Below are positions 16,455 through 25,586 of a DNA stretch of 64,000 nt, in pieces. The first letter of the stretch is position 1, and each line of letters opens with the position of its first letter. Below the pieces are notes generated by a model that made no database searches, was not told the DNA's origin, and saw only the letters and a program-made list of their open reading frames with translations. This stretch comes from Pseudoalteromonas prydzensis. Its GTDB lineage: Bacteria > Pseudomonadota > Gammaproteobacteria > Enterobacterales > Alteromonadaceae. A program made the translations under genes and the position numbers. Location: positions 1 through 64,000 of the forward strand of contig NZ_BDDT01000014.1 in the NCBI RefSeq assembly GCF_001661495.1. Reading direction: 5' to 3'.

Positions 16455-17492
16455 ATGAGTGATTTTCCTATCACTGGCTGCTATTACTACCCTAATAGTA
16501 GCCAGCATCAACAATGCAGCGCTATTGTCACTGACGACAACCTGCAACTTGTCGACGCTCAACAACAGCTTTTAGTGTCTTCATCACTCGTAAATTGCCA
16601 GTTAGAAAGCCCTTTGCCGGGTATTGCATCCGCAATCAGCTTTTCTGAAGGGGGCCGCTTTGTGCCCCAGGATATACATTTTCGCTGGCCGTTTGCTCCG
16701 GATAAACAGAGACTTACTGAACGCTTAGAAAAAAATAAAGCGCTTATTTTACTGTCAATTATCTTAACGCCACTGCTATTGTGGTTTATTTTATACCGAG
16801 GCATCCCAGCCATCGCGGTATATAGCGTAAGCTTGGCCTCCCCTAACACCGTTGAAAACATGGGAGAGCAAGTTCTCACTGTGATTGAGAAAGTTGCTTT
16901 AGAGCCAACAAAGCTCAGTGAAGACCAGCAATCAGCATTACAGTTACAATGGCAAACCATGCTCAAGCAGTTGAATTTAGATACCGCTAAATTTAGACTC
17001 TCATTTTATAAATCAGACTACTTGTCTGCTAATGCGTTTGCACTGCCCCATGGCCGCGTTGTTGTTACCGATGAGCTTGTTAAGCTCTTAAATGATAAGC
17101 CGGACGCACTCCGCGCAATTTTATTACATGAAATTGGTCATGTTGAGTACCATCATGGTATTCGCCTGACCGCCCAAGCGGCTGCCAGTAGTATTGTTCT
17201 CGCGGTTATTTTTGGTGACTTAGAAGGTATTACAGAGGTGGTTTTGGGCTCTGGATCGTCTTTTTTACAGCAAGCATTTTCAAGAGATATGGAACGCGAA
17301 GCTGATCAGTATGCCATCGAAAAATTAATTGCATTAGGTTACTCTAATCATGATTTTGCGGATGCAATTGAAGCCCTGCAAACACGCTTCAATGAACAGG
17401 CTAAGCTTGATGATAGCTGGTTAGAATACTTATCAACACACCCAAGCTCGCAAGAGCGAATTGATTATGCGAGGCAATATAAGCCCAAATGA
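16455..17492 (+). CDS. M48-family membrane metalloprotease
   Basis: Zinc endopeptidase of the HtpX/Oma1/BepA type. An N-terminal beta-rich domain of about 80 residues is followed by one or two membrane segments (about 95-125) and the catalytic domain. The zinc ligands are H225 and H229 in HEIGH, with E282 in the READQYA motif as third ligand. The C-terminal STHPSSQERI is also typical. 345 residues, complete. It starts immediately after the YjgN-type stop with no gap, indicating translational coupling. Substrate unknown; quality control of membrane or periplasmic proteins is a reasonable inference. Confidence 0.9.
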   Translation: MSDFPITGCYYYPNSSQHQQCSAIVTDDNLQLVDAQQQLLVSSSLVNCQLESPLPGIASAISFSEGGRFVPQDIHFRWPFAPDKQRLTERLEKNKALILLSIILTPLLLWFILYRGIPAIAVYSVSLASPNTVENMGEQVLTVIEKVALEPTKLSEDQQSALQLQWQTMLKQLNLDTAKFRLSFYKSDYLSANAFALPHGRVVVTDELVKLLNDKPDALRAILLHEIGHVEYHHGIRLTAQAAASSIVLAVIFGDLEGITEVVLGSGSSFLQQAFSRDMEREADQYAIEKLIALGYSNHDFADAIEALQTRFNEQAKLDDSWLEYLSTHPSSQERIDYARQYKPK

Positions 17493-17782
17493 CACCTGAG
17501 TTAACGTTAATCGTTTTAGCCGCTATCATGATTGCGCTAGGATATGGTTTTATTTACCCACGCTTTGCAGGTAATGACTTTAAAAGAGTATCGATGCAAG
17601 ATGTGTTTGCAACGGCCGTAACTTTGTTTATCGCTGCGAGCTTATATTACAACTCCAACATTGAATTTAACTGGCTAGGATTTAAGTTGAATTGGTTTTG
17701 GTTTACCTTGCTAACTTACTTAATTATCGAGATACCTGTTTGTTTGCTCTATGCAAAAAAGCATAATATGAAATTTCCATAA
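17489..17782 (+). CDS. small three-segment membrane protein, unrecognised
   Basis: 97 residues with three hydrophobic segments (about 4-22, 38-55 and 66-88) and few charges. Its ATG overlaps the M48 protease stop (ATGA), so it is translated in the same operon. I do not recognise a family. It could be a partner or regulator of the protease. A strong terminator follows 11 bp after the stop. Confidence 0.75.
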   Translation: MTPELTLIVLAAIMIALGYGFIYPRFAGNDFKRVSMQDVFATAVTLFIAASLYYNSNIEFNWLGFKLNWFWFTLLTYLIIEIPVCLLYAKKHNMKFP

Positions 17783-17792
17783 TTTGCGGGAT

Positions 17793-17820
17793 TAAAAAAA
17801 GCGCCAAATTGGCGCTTTTT
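17793..17820. terminator. bidirectional terminator between the M48 operon and speB
   Basis: AGCGCCAA and TTGGCGCT (from 17800) form the stem, with A7 before and T5 after, so it can work for both convergent units. Confidence 0.88.
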
Positions 17821-17838
17821 AATCTGCATTAAAACATA

Positions 17839-18762
17839 TTAATACTTATGCTTTAGTGCCCATAAATGCAATAGCTCACTGGCAATGGTTGCTGCGGCAA
17901 TCGCAGTTAATTCACTTTGATCATACGAAGGTGATACTTCAACCACGTCCATACCAATCATATTAATGCCTTTAAGAGCACGTAATATTTTCAGCACTTT
18001 GTCGCTGCTTAAGCCGCCGCATACTGGTGTACCAGTACCTGGAGCAAACGCCGGATCTAAGCAATCTATATCAAAGGTGATGTACACCGGCAAATCACCT
18101 ACTCGGGCTAAAATTTGCTCAGCAATGGTTTGCGCCGATAAATCATTGGCAGCCATCGCATCAATCACTGCAAACTCGTGTTTGCTTTGATCAAAATCAG
18201 TACGAATACCAATTTGGATGCTGTGATCAACGTCAATCAGCCCTTCCTTCGGCGCATGATAAAACATGGTGCCATGGTCGTAGCGTGAGCCATTACTGTA
18301 AGTGTCTGTGTGGGCATCAAAATGCACCAAGGCCATTTTACCAAAGCGCTTTGCGTGCGCGCGCAGTAATGGCAGAGTTACAAAGTGATCGCCTCCTAAA
18401 CCTAAAATCGTTTTGCCTTGGCTTAAAATACCTGTGGCTGCGTGTTCAAGCTTAGCGGTAAAGTACTCAGCATCGCCAACTGGGTAAGTAAAATCCCCTG
18501 CATCGGCCACTTTTAAACGCTCAAACAATTTAAACGTCCATGGGTACTTTGTTTCTTCCCATGCTAAATGCACTGATGCACGACGAATCGCATCAGGGCC
18601 TAACCGTGCACCTGGGCGTCCTGAGGTTGCCATATCAAATGGCAACCCTAACACCACAACATCAGCATTGATGTCAGCAATATTTTGTACCATTGGCTGA
18701 CGTAAAAACGTCATGCCATTGGAATACAATGAGTGATCAGGGTGATCAAACAAAGTGGTCAT
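17839..18762 (-). CDS. speB: agmatinase SpeB
   Basis: Hydrolyses agmatine to putrescine and urea. It is a ureohydrolase with a binuclear manganese centre. The metal-binding blocks are GGDHFVTLPLL, FDAHTDT and TFDIDCLDPAFAPGTGTP. The substrate loop GRPGARLGPDAIR near the N-terminus is also typical. 307 residues, normal length. It follows speA by one base, so the pair arginine decarboxylase plus agmatinase makes the full arginine-to-putrescine route in one operon. Confidence 0.95.
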   Translation of the reverse strand: MTTLFDHPDHSLYSNGMTFLRQPMVQNIADINADVVVLGLPFDMATSGRPGARLGPDAIRRASVHLAWEETKYPWTFKLFERLKVADAGDFTYPVGDAEYFTAKLEHAATGILSQGKTILGLGGDHFVTLPLLRAHAKRFGKMALVHFDAHTDTYSNGSRYDHGTMFYHAPKEGLIDVDHSIQIGIRTDFDQSKHEFAVIDAMAANDLSAQTIAEQILARVGDLPVYITFDIDCLDPAFAPGTGTPVCGGLSSDKVLKILRALKGINMIGMDVVEVSPSYDQSELTAIAAATIASELLHLWALKHKY

Positions 18763-18763
18763 A

Positions 18764-20677
18764 TTAAAGCTCTTCTAAATAAGTATAACCGTCTAAACCC
18801 GCTTGTAATTCATCAAGCACGCTTTGTTGCTCAGCTTGTGGTAATTTTGCAGCCACCAGCTGTGCATATGAAGATTGAAAACCTTCAACATCTAAGTGCA
18901 CATAACGCATCATATCTGCCACTGTGTCACCTTGATTAATTTCTACGATACTCGCCTGGCCTTGCTCATCCATGCTGATCATCGCACTGTGGGTATCACC
19001 GAACAGGTTATGCATATCACCTAAAATCTCTTGATACGCGCCCACTAAGAAAAAGCCCATCAAATACGGTTTTTCTGCACTAAATGCCGGCACTGGTAAA
19101 GTGCTCTCAATGCCTTGTCCATCAACGTAATGATCTAGTGCACCGTCTGAGTCACACGTAATATCTAATAATACCGCACGACGTTGTGGCGCTTCAGTCA
19201 GACCACTTAATGGTAATACTGGAAACACTTGATCAATTCCCCACGCATCAGGCAGTGACTGAAACAATGAGAAGTTAACAAAAAACTTATCTGCTAACCG
19301 CGCATTGAGTTCATCGATGATTGGACGATGAAAACGGTTTTTATTATCCATGTGTTTGTTAAGCTCATAACATACACGTAAGTTAATTTGCTCTGCCCAT
19401 GCCCGTTGAGTTAAATCTAATAAGCCCATCGCAAACTGGTTATGCGCTTCAGCTAAGTCACCTTGGCTATCATGATAAATCTCAATCAGTGCACGGTCGT
19501 CAGTCAACACATGCAATTGCTGCCAAGATAACCACATATTATTTAGTAATAATGGGGCATCTGCTGCTGGTGCTTGAATTTCTTCAGGCTCGTAGCTTTC
19601 AGTGCCAATCACATTAGAGATAAGAACCGCGTGATGCGCAGTTAACGCACGTCCTGACTCAGAGATAATGGTCGGGAACGGTTGCTCATACTGCTTACAA
19701 ATATCACCTATGGTGTAAACAATATTATTTGCGTACTCTGCTAAGCTGTAGTTCATTGAGTTATGAGACTGGCTTCGCGTACCATCATAATCAACGGCTA
19801 AACCACCACCTACATCTAGGCAATCAATTTGTGCGCCTAATTTACGTAACTCACAATAAAAACGTGCCGCTTCGCTGACACCTAAACGTACATCGCGAAT
19901 GTTGGCCATTTGCGACCCTAAATGAAAATGCACTAACTGTACTAAATCAAGCTGATCAGTTTCTTTTAAGCGGTTCACAACATGTAATACTTGTGAAGCC
20001 GATAAACCAAATTTTGATTTTTCACCGCCACTGGCTTGCCATTTGCCTTTACCTTGCGACGCTAAACGTACGCGAATGCCAATGCGTGGTTTTACATTAA
20101 GTTCTTTCGCTTGGCTAAGTACCATATCCAGCTCAGATAATTTCTCAAGCACGATATACACTTTGTGGCCTAACTTTTCACCAATTAGCGCTAAACGCAC
20201 ATATTCCTGATCTTTGTAGCCATTACATACAATCACTGCACTGGTTTTTTCAGCTAACGCTAAAACGGTTAATAGCTCAGGCTTACTGCCCGCCTCTAAA
20301 CCTAGTTGTTTCTTTTCAACATTGGCTTGGCTTGCCACGATTTCTTCAACCACTTCACGTTGTTGATTCACTTTAATTGGATAAACAAGTAAGTAATCTT
20401 TAGGGTAACCATAGCTTTCAATTGCGGTATTAAATGCCGCACATAAACTGTGTACACGGTGATGCAAGATTTGTGGAAAACGTACCAAAGCAGGCAGACT
20501 TAAACCTTTATCTTCAAGTTGTTTCGCGATATCAATAAGTGCAATGGTTTGCTCTGGGGCATCAGCCTTTGGCGCAACATACACATCACCTTGATCATTA
20601 ATACCAAAAAAACCTTGGCTCCAATGACGAACATTGTAACTCGTACGAGCTTGTTCTAGTGATGTTGTCTCTTTCAT
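18764..20677 (-). CDS. speA: biosynthetic arginine decarboxylase SpeA
   Basis: PLP- and Mg-dependent fold-III decarboxylase converting arginine to agmatine. The PLP lysine is in YPIKVNQQREVV (about residue 102). HFHLGSQ and DVGGGLAVDYDGT are the phosphate- and substrate-binding segments, and CDSDGALDHY lies in the C-terminal beta domain. 637 residues, close to E. coli SpeA (658), with no signal peptide. First gene of the speA-speB operon. Confidence 0.96.
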   Translation of the reverse strand: MKETTSLEQARTSYNVRHWSQGFFGINDQGDVYVAPKADAPEQTIALIDIAKQLEDKGLSLPALVRFPQILHHRVHSLCAAFNTAIESYGYPKDYLLVYPIKVNQQREVVEEIVASQANVEKKQLGLEAGSKPELLTVLALAEKTSAVIVCNGYKDQEYVRLALIGEKLGHKVYIVLEKLSELDMVLSQAKELNVKPRIGIRVRLASQGKGKWQASGGEKSKFGLSASQVLHVVNRLKETDQLDLVQLVHFHLGSQMANIRDVRLGVSEAARFYCELRKLGAQIDCLDVGGGLAVDYDGTRSQSHNSMNYSLAEYANNIVYTIGDICKQYEQPFPTIISESGRALTAHHAVLISNVIGTESYEPEEIQAPAADAPLLLNNMWLSWQQLHVLTDDRALIEIYHDSQGDLAEAHNQFAMGLLDLTQRAWAEQINLRVCYELNKHMDNKNRFHRPIIDELNARLADKFFVNFSLFQSLPDAWGIDQVFPVLPLSGLTEAPQRRAVLLDITCDSDGALDHYVDGQGIESTLPVPAFSAEKPYLMGFFLVGAYQEILGDMHNLFGDTHSAMISMDEQGQASIVEINQGDTVADMMRYVHLDVEGFQSSYAQLVAAKLPQAEQQSVLDELQAGLDGYTYLEEL

Positions 20678-20873
20678 TTATCTTTCTCTTTTATTTAATG
20701 AATGCCTTGCGGCTGTTGCGCGCATTAAAAGAAAAATAGCTTATCAAGTCCAACAAGTATTTTTGCTCGTAACGAGTGAGGTTTGCTGTTGATAGTGTGA
20801 AAGGGCTTGCAGGGTACAATTTGGGTGCCCAGCCTACGCCAAGCCCCAAATTATTTAGATCTGAATTGAAAAA

Positions 20874-21335
20874 TTATTGATTTAAGCCTAATTCCATAAA
20901 TAAACTTTGCGGATTCTCTGTGTAGTTACCAAACGGGCCGCAAGGTTGAAAGCCTAAGTTTTCATATAAACTTATTGATTTTTTTTGTTTTGGCCCCGTT
21001 TCCAATCGGATCAATGGAATTTGTTCCTCTCCGGCATGATGCAATAAGATTTGCATAATACGTCGAGATAACCCTTTGCCACGATAACTCGGTTTTACAT
21101 ACAAGCGGCGTATTTCACCATAAGGAACGGTATCAAGCTGTTTTACAATCGCTCCACACGCGACAATACCATCGTCATTTTTTAAGCCTATCGCAAATAT
21201 ATTAGGCTGGCCAAGTTCATTGAGTGATAACGACTGAGCCGTAGCGACTGGATACAGAGAATTTATAAGCCTATCGATATCCGAAAAAACATTAATCACA
21301 TCCGGATCATCAGGGGTTAAGTCGACTAACTGCAT
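20874..21335 (-). CDS. GNAT-family N-acetyltransferase
   Basis: 153 residues, one acetyltransferase domain. Motif A, which binds acetyl-CoA, reads IRRLYVKPSYRGKGLSRRI. It is preceded by an ACGAI strand and followed by LIRLETGPKQ and SLYENLGF, the usual order. The substrate cannot be inferred. Stand-alone gene with about 200 bp to speA and 246 bp to the next gene. Confidence 0.88.
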   Translation of the reverse strand: MQLVDLTPDDPDVINVFSDIDRLINSLYPVATAQSLSLNELGQPNIFAIGLKNDDGIVACGAIVKQLDTVPYGEIRRLYVKPSYRGKGLSRRIMQILLHHAGEEQIPLIRLETGPKQKKSISLYENLGFQPCGPFGNYTENPQSLFMELGLNQ

Positions 21336-21581
21336 AAAAGCTCTAATTTATAATTATAATTTGATAACAAACTATACCGAATTGCAGCGAATGAACAACC
21401 CAGAATAATGGATTTATCGTTTATTTATGCATTTATTTGTTACTACTTTTGTCTTGCGTCTGTATTTTAATACTCTGTTAGCTACTGTATTTATTAAAGT
21501 TTTATAAAATAACAAGCTATAACATCAAGTTCTATCGTGCAGCGCCGATAAGTTATATAAGGTATCGTTAAAGGAATAACA

Positions 21582-22973
21582 ATGAAACTAACTAATTTTA
21601 ATCAAATACAGCAGATAGCGTTACAGAAAGTGTCTGCTAATCGGGCCGCTGAATTTAAAACTGCAACGACTCTTATCGAACCACAAGGTAACTTATCAAA
21701 GCTGGAAAGCGCAGCAAGTACGCCCTTGCATGACCCCTTTAAAGGCCGTAGGTTTAACTTAGACTATACCCCCTCTTCCTATTTGGGTATGAAACATCAC
21801 AGTATCGTTTCTAGTAATACCATTAACATGGGAGAACCAATCACACAGCCGAGCTACCGCTATGGTGATTTTACAGATCACGATGACATAAATGCTTTTT
21901 TAGATCAGGTGGATCGTCTAGATGGGGAGTTGAAAAATATGTTTCAACACCTAAGGCCAACCGCTGAGTTGCTTGAGCTCGTACAAAAAATGAGTGATGA
22001 AGAACTTGCTGCATTCACTCAGTTTGCTGTCAAAATCTCTAGTCACTTATTTGGCATAGAAAACAAGAATATTAGTGAGCAGTTAATTTCATCGTTAAGC
22101 AAACTCTCTGATGATGCCTTAAGCAGCACTATTGCAACCATGGGTGAGCTATTACAGCAAGGGAATGAATATAAAAAACCAGTGTCACCAATCGGTGAGA
22201 ATGAAAATGGTAATGAAACGTTAGAAATGATCAGCATGCCTGAAAACATTAATTGGTTTAAATCAAACTATAGCGCCAACACAGCAAAGTATGAGTTAGC
22301 AAATAACTATGCCGATTTATTAATTGAAAAAACCTTTAGCGAAGGCCAGCTTATCCAATTAAATGACCACCTGTCTGAAAGTACACTTGAGCAAAGCAGC
22401 GGTATTATCGACATGATGAACTTAGTTAAAACCCATCAAAACGATGATGTATTAGCGATGCTCAATGAAGTTGATAAAGACGGCGAGCCAAACTTATTAG
22501 ACTACCTTTCGCAGCAAACCAATTACCAAGCGAATAAACAGTATTACCAAATGGACAACGGTAAATTTGTTGCACAGCAAGATAATATTAGCTCTGACTC
22601 TAATAGACGTGAGCTTTATAACAATATCTTAAACGCCTATAACGACATTGGCATGGGCTGGATAAACGATGCGCTAGAGCAGTTCACCGGCACGCCAGCG
22701 CAAATTCAAAACGAATTATGGCAAACACTACTTGATGATAAAGAAAAACTGCCTGAGCAGTTTACCCGCTCAGACTCAGTTGAAGCTTGGGCACTAAAAA
22801 ATATTTCGCGTATTGAAGGCGCATTTCACGTAGCTCAAATGAATAAAATTTATGACTATAATAGTGAGCGACTAATACCTGATTTAATCGGTGATCTTAC
22901 CTTTTTCAGCAGTGGCAACGTTCGCAGTTCAGTAGATAGTGAAGAGCCACAATCAGCTGAAAATCAACCGTAA
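21582..22973 (+). CDS. 463-residue protein of unknown function
   Basis: I do not recognise a family. No signal peptide or membrane segment is visible and I see no cysteine. The protein is acidic and mostly helical by composition, with Asn/Gln-rich stretches, for example MSDEELAAFTQFAVKISSH and ALEQFTGTPAQIQNELWQ. An AAGGA site lies just before the ATG. Codon use resembles the neighbours, so it is a real gene. It is a single gene whose last ten bases overlap the convergent sulfotransferase-like gene. A cytoplasmic or exported structural or secretion-related protein would fit, but nothing decides it. Confidence 0.8.
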   Translation: MKLTNFNQIQQIALQKVSANRAAEFKTATTLIEPQGNLSKLESAASTPLHDPFKGRRFNLDYTPSSYLGMKHHSIVSSNTINMGEPITQPSYRYGDFTDHDDINAFLDQVDRLDGELKNMFQHLRPTAELLELVQKMSDEELAAFTQFAVKISSHLFGIENKNISEQLISSLSKLSDDALSSTIATMGELLQQGNEYKKPVSPIGENENGNETLEMISMPENINWFKSNYSANTAKYELANNYADLLIEKTFSEGQLIQLNDHLSESTLEQSSGIIDMMNLVKTHQNDDVLAMLNEVDKDGEPNLLDYLSQQTNYQANKQYYQMDNGKFVAQQDNISSDSNRRELYNNILNAYNDIGMGWINDALEQFTGTPAQIQNELWQTLLDDKEKLPEQFTRSDSVEAWALKNISRIEGAFHVAQMNKIYDYNSERLIPDLIGDLTFFSSGNVRSSVDSEEPQSAENQP

Positions 22974-23584
22974 TCAAAGAACTTACGGTGCTCTATGCCT
23001 GCCAAGTTGGCATTCACTTTATTAGGGTGTTTATATTCACGCCAGTTGGCGACATTTCGGCCAACATTTAATTTCGCAAAATTAGTATCGCCATCTGTCG
23101 GCATACCCAAAAACTGCTTTAGTGTAAAAAGGGCGCCCTGCTCGCTTACATCAAGCGATAAAAAATCATCACGATCTTTAAAATACTCTAATACTGCCTG
23201 TTGATGTTGTGTATAACAAGCAGCCAACTCGCGCTCATTCAGAGGGTGAATATTAGGAAAAGTTTGTTGAAAGCTGCGTTTTAATACTGGATTAAAATGG
23301 CCTGTTTTAAGGCACAAATGCGGCGCCATTTTTTCAAGCAACATAGTGATGGAAGGTAACCACGCGCTAAGCTCTCGATTTAAATAAATAAACTTGCTGT
23401 GGGGAAATAATAAATCTAATTGCTTGAAATCACTAAAACATGGCGCGTCTGATACAGCGTCAGCTACCTCAAATGCTTTTTTAGTAAAGGCAGTATGCGC
23501 AACGAGCAAGCCCATGTCTAATAGGGCAACACTAATGCTGGTAGTGCCCGTTCTTGGTAGACCGATAATAAAAATCTTAGACAT
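22964..23584 (-). CDS. sulfotransferase-like protein
   Basis: 206 residues. The N-terminal FIIGLPRTGTTS is the 5'-phosphosulfate-binding loop of PAPS-dependent sulfotransferases, and a later segment FPHSKFIYLNRE matches the 3'-phosphate-binding strand. The total length is short for the family. The acceptor is unknown; a cell-surface glycan or lipid is possible. The ATG at 23584 (MSKIFIIG) is preferred over 23593 because the fold starts there. Tail-to-tail overlap of ten bases with the preceding gene. Confidence 0.75.
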   Translation of the reverse strand: MSKIFIIGLPRTGTTSISVALLDMGLLVAHTAFTKKAFEVADAVSDAPCFSDFKQLDLLFPHSKFIYLNRELSAWLPSITMLLEKMAPHLCLKTGHFNPVLKRSFQQTFPNIHPLNERELAACYTQHQQAVLEYFKDRDDFLSLDVSEQGALFTLKQFLGMPTDGDTNFAKLNVGRNVANWREYKHPNKVNANLAGIEHRKFFDYG

Positions 23585-23682
23585 CACAAACACTCATGTA
23601 AAAAGGCTGGTTAGTATATACCTAAATGGCAGCATCACCCACAGAGCAACAAAGCTAAGCCGAAGTTTAACCGCAAGCTCCC

Positions 23683-24150
23683 TTATTTATTATTCATATT
23701 GCTACGGTGCCCATAACTCAATACTCGGGTAATTTCTAATTTGTCGCCTAAGTCATGCCAAAGCATCACAAAATCAGCTTTACCGTCACATTTATTGCCG
23801 CCATCTTGACAAAATATGTGGGTTCCTTTGGTCATTACACCAAAATCTTTAATGGTAAACACTTCAAACGTGCCGCTGAGCAACTCCCGCGTATAGTTAC
23901 CACATGCAAAATTCTTGGTATTGGCTATCATGGAATCACGATCCCAAGTCACCCCACCATTATCATGGTAAAACTCGACATCTTTGGCAAAATAACTAGC
24001 ATGCTTCGCCAATTGCGCTGGATTATCACAATGATTAAAAGCATCAAACAATGCGGCATCTAAACCGCGCATTTTATTTTGTAAAGGATCAGTATTGGCG
24101 TAACTTAAAAGTGGAACCAATAACAACGACAAAAAATAGCGTTTACTCAT
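23683..24150 (-). CDS. secreted NTF2-like (DUF4440/SnoaL type) protein
   Basis: About 155 residues. A signal peptide (KRYFLSLLLVPLLSYA) precedes one NTF2-like domain, recognisable by ALFDAFNHCDNP, DVEFYHDNGG and FVMLWHDLGDKLEITRVLSYGH. Such domains bind small ligands, and several export-associated members have no known reaction. Four cysteines could form disulfides in the periplasm. The start is uncertain: ATG codons lie at 24165, 24156 and 24150. The last begins right at MSKRYF and is used here. Confidence 0.75.
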   Translation of the reverse strand: MSKRYFLSLLLVPLLSYANTDPLQNKMRGLDAALFDAFNHCDNPAQLAKHASYFAKDVEFYHDNGGVTWDRDSMIANTKNFACGNYTRELLSGTFEVFTIKDFGVMTKGTHIFCQDGGNKCDGKADFVMLWHDLGDKLEITRVLSYGHRSNMNNK

Positions 24151-24399
24151 AGTCATTTGGGGCATCCTGACAAGCTGATTGCAGCTCTCGTATCAATTAA
24201 TCTACAAACCATAGCCCAGCGTTAATATTGATACAATTATTTACTGCACTTTCTATTTGCGCCTCAATGGCAATCCATAATGTATTCAGGCCTCGCTGTT
24301 ACACGCTGGATTTTAAACACTTTGTTACGCAAAAATACTGTTCAAAAAAGCTGAGCAACTTATACTGTGAGCAATGTTGATATGATCTGAGGTTTTAAC

Positions 24400-25125
24400 G
24401 TGCAATTTACGCAGGGTATGGAATATTTTTTTTCGGGCTTTAAATTAATCACCCAGAAAGGTTTAAAGCGCTTTGTGCTTATTCCTTTGTTAATCAATAT
24501 TGTGCTCTTTGGTAGCTCGTTATTCTTTTTATATGGCTGGCTTACCGATGGGTTTGCTTATTTAAATGATCTATTACCAAGTTGGTTAAGTTGGCTCGAG
24601 TGGTTAATGTGGCCGATTGCCGTATTAGTTATTTTATTTAGCTACAGTATGCTGTTTACGGTGATCACTAACTTTATTGCTGCACCCTTTAATGGCTTAC
24701 TCAGCGAAAAAGTTGAGCTGCACTTAACGGGGCAAAAAATTAATGATGATGGCTTAGCGGAGATTGTTAAAGACGTGCCGCGGATGCTTGGCCGTGAATG
24801 GACAAAACTTTGTTACTATTTACCACGCGCCATCGGTTTCTTTATTTTGTTATGGGTATTACCTGTGATTGGCCAAGTGTTGTGGGTAATGTTTACTTGC
24901 TGGATGTATGCGGTGCAATATAAAGATTATCCATTTGATAACCATAAAATCAATTTTAACGAGATGAAGCAAGACCTAAAACAAAAGCAAACATTATCTT
25001 ACGGGTTTGGTATAGCGGTTCTGCTACTTACTGCAATCCCGATCGTAAATTTAATTGTTATGCCCGTTGCAGTGTGCGGTGCAACGCGCTTATGGGTAGA
25101 CCAATACCGCCCTAATTACCGCTAA
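24400..25125 (+). CDS. cysZ: sulfate permease CysZ
   Basis: Inner-membrane sulfate uptake protein feeding cysteine synthesis. 241 residues with about four to six hydrophobic segments. Family blocks are seen: GLKRFVLIPLLINI, the IAAPFNGLLSEKVE loop, DVPRMLGREWTKLCYYLPRA, YPFDNHKINFNEMK and NLIVMPVAVCGATRLWVD. GTG start at 24400 with TGAGG seven bases upstream. In E. coli cysZ lies beside zipA-ligA. Here it is 14 kb away and stands alone, with no other cys gene in view. Confidence 0.93.
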   Translation: MQFTQGMEYFFSGFKLITQKGLKRFVLIPLLINIVLFGSSLFFLYGWLTDGFAYLNDLLPSWLSWLEWLMWPIAVLVILFSYSMLFTVITNFIAAPFNGLLSEKVELHLTGQKINDDGLAEIVKDVPRMLGREWTKLCYYLPRAIGFFILLWVLPVIGQVLWVMFTCWMYAVQYKDYPFDNHKINFNEMKQDLKQKQTLSYGFGIAVLLLTAIPIVNLIVMPVAVCGATRLWVDQYRPNYR

Positions 25126-25185
25126 TAGCAATATTCAAAGGGGACTGCTAGCAAACCGTTAAAGTCCCCAAACTGCCCCCTTTAT

Positions 25186-25542
25186 TTACACTAAAACTTG
25201 CCGTGTATTGGCAATAAAATGATGTACTTCGCGCTCTATTTTAGCATCGACAGGCTTTTCAGGCTTGCGATCATTCGGACAAGGCATTCGAGGCGTAGTA
25301 CCAAACAAGCGGCAAATCAACGGCCGCTCGTCATATACAGTGCAGCCTTTAGGGCCCAGATGTACACAATTAAATTCATTTAGTGCGGCTTCATGCTCGG
25401 CATCCGTTTTTACTGGTAATCGAGACATTTCTTCAGATGAAGTTGTTACGGGCCCACAGCAATCATGGCAACCTTCAACACATTCAAACTGTGGTATATT
25501 AGCGCGCAAGCGCAAAATAACTTCTTGGTTCTTATACATCAA
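25186..25542 (-). CDS. YkgJ-family cysteine-cluster protein
   Basis: 118 residues with a CxxCxDCC pattern (CVEGCHDCCGP) and a second set CVHLGPKGCTVYDERPLIC, the signature of the YkgJ/UPF0153 family, probably a zinc or iron-sulfur site. Function is not established. It lies 44 bp downstream of rlmM on the same strand and may be co-transcribed. Confidence 0.85.
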   Translation of the reverse strand: MMYKNQEVILRLRANIPQFECVEGCHDCCGPVTTSSEEMSRLPVKTDAEHEAALNEFNCVHLGPKGCTVYDERPLICRLFGTTPRMPCPNDRKPEKPVDAKIEREVHHFIANTRQVLV

Positions 25543-25586
25543 TTTTTACCTTTATTTAGCCGGTATTCATGCCACACTAAAATTAA

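Noticed and set aside
20818..20852. AATTTGGG...CCCAAATT inverted repeat after the GNAT gene
   Set aside because: Loop of about 19 nt and no T-tract on the relevant strand, so not supported as a terminator.
25130..25180. GGGGACT...AGTCCCC inverted repeat between cysZ and the YkgJ-like gene as terminator
   Set aside because: Long loop (about 16 nt) and no clean T-run next to the stem; too weak to list.
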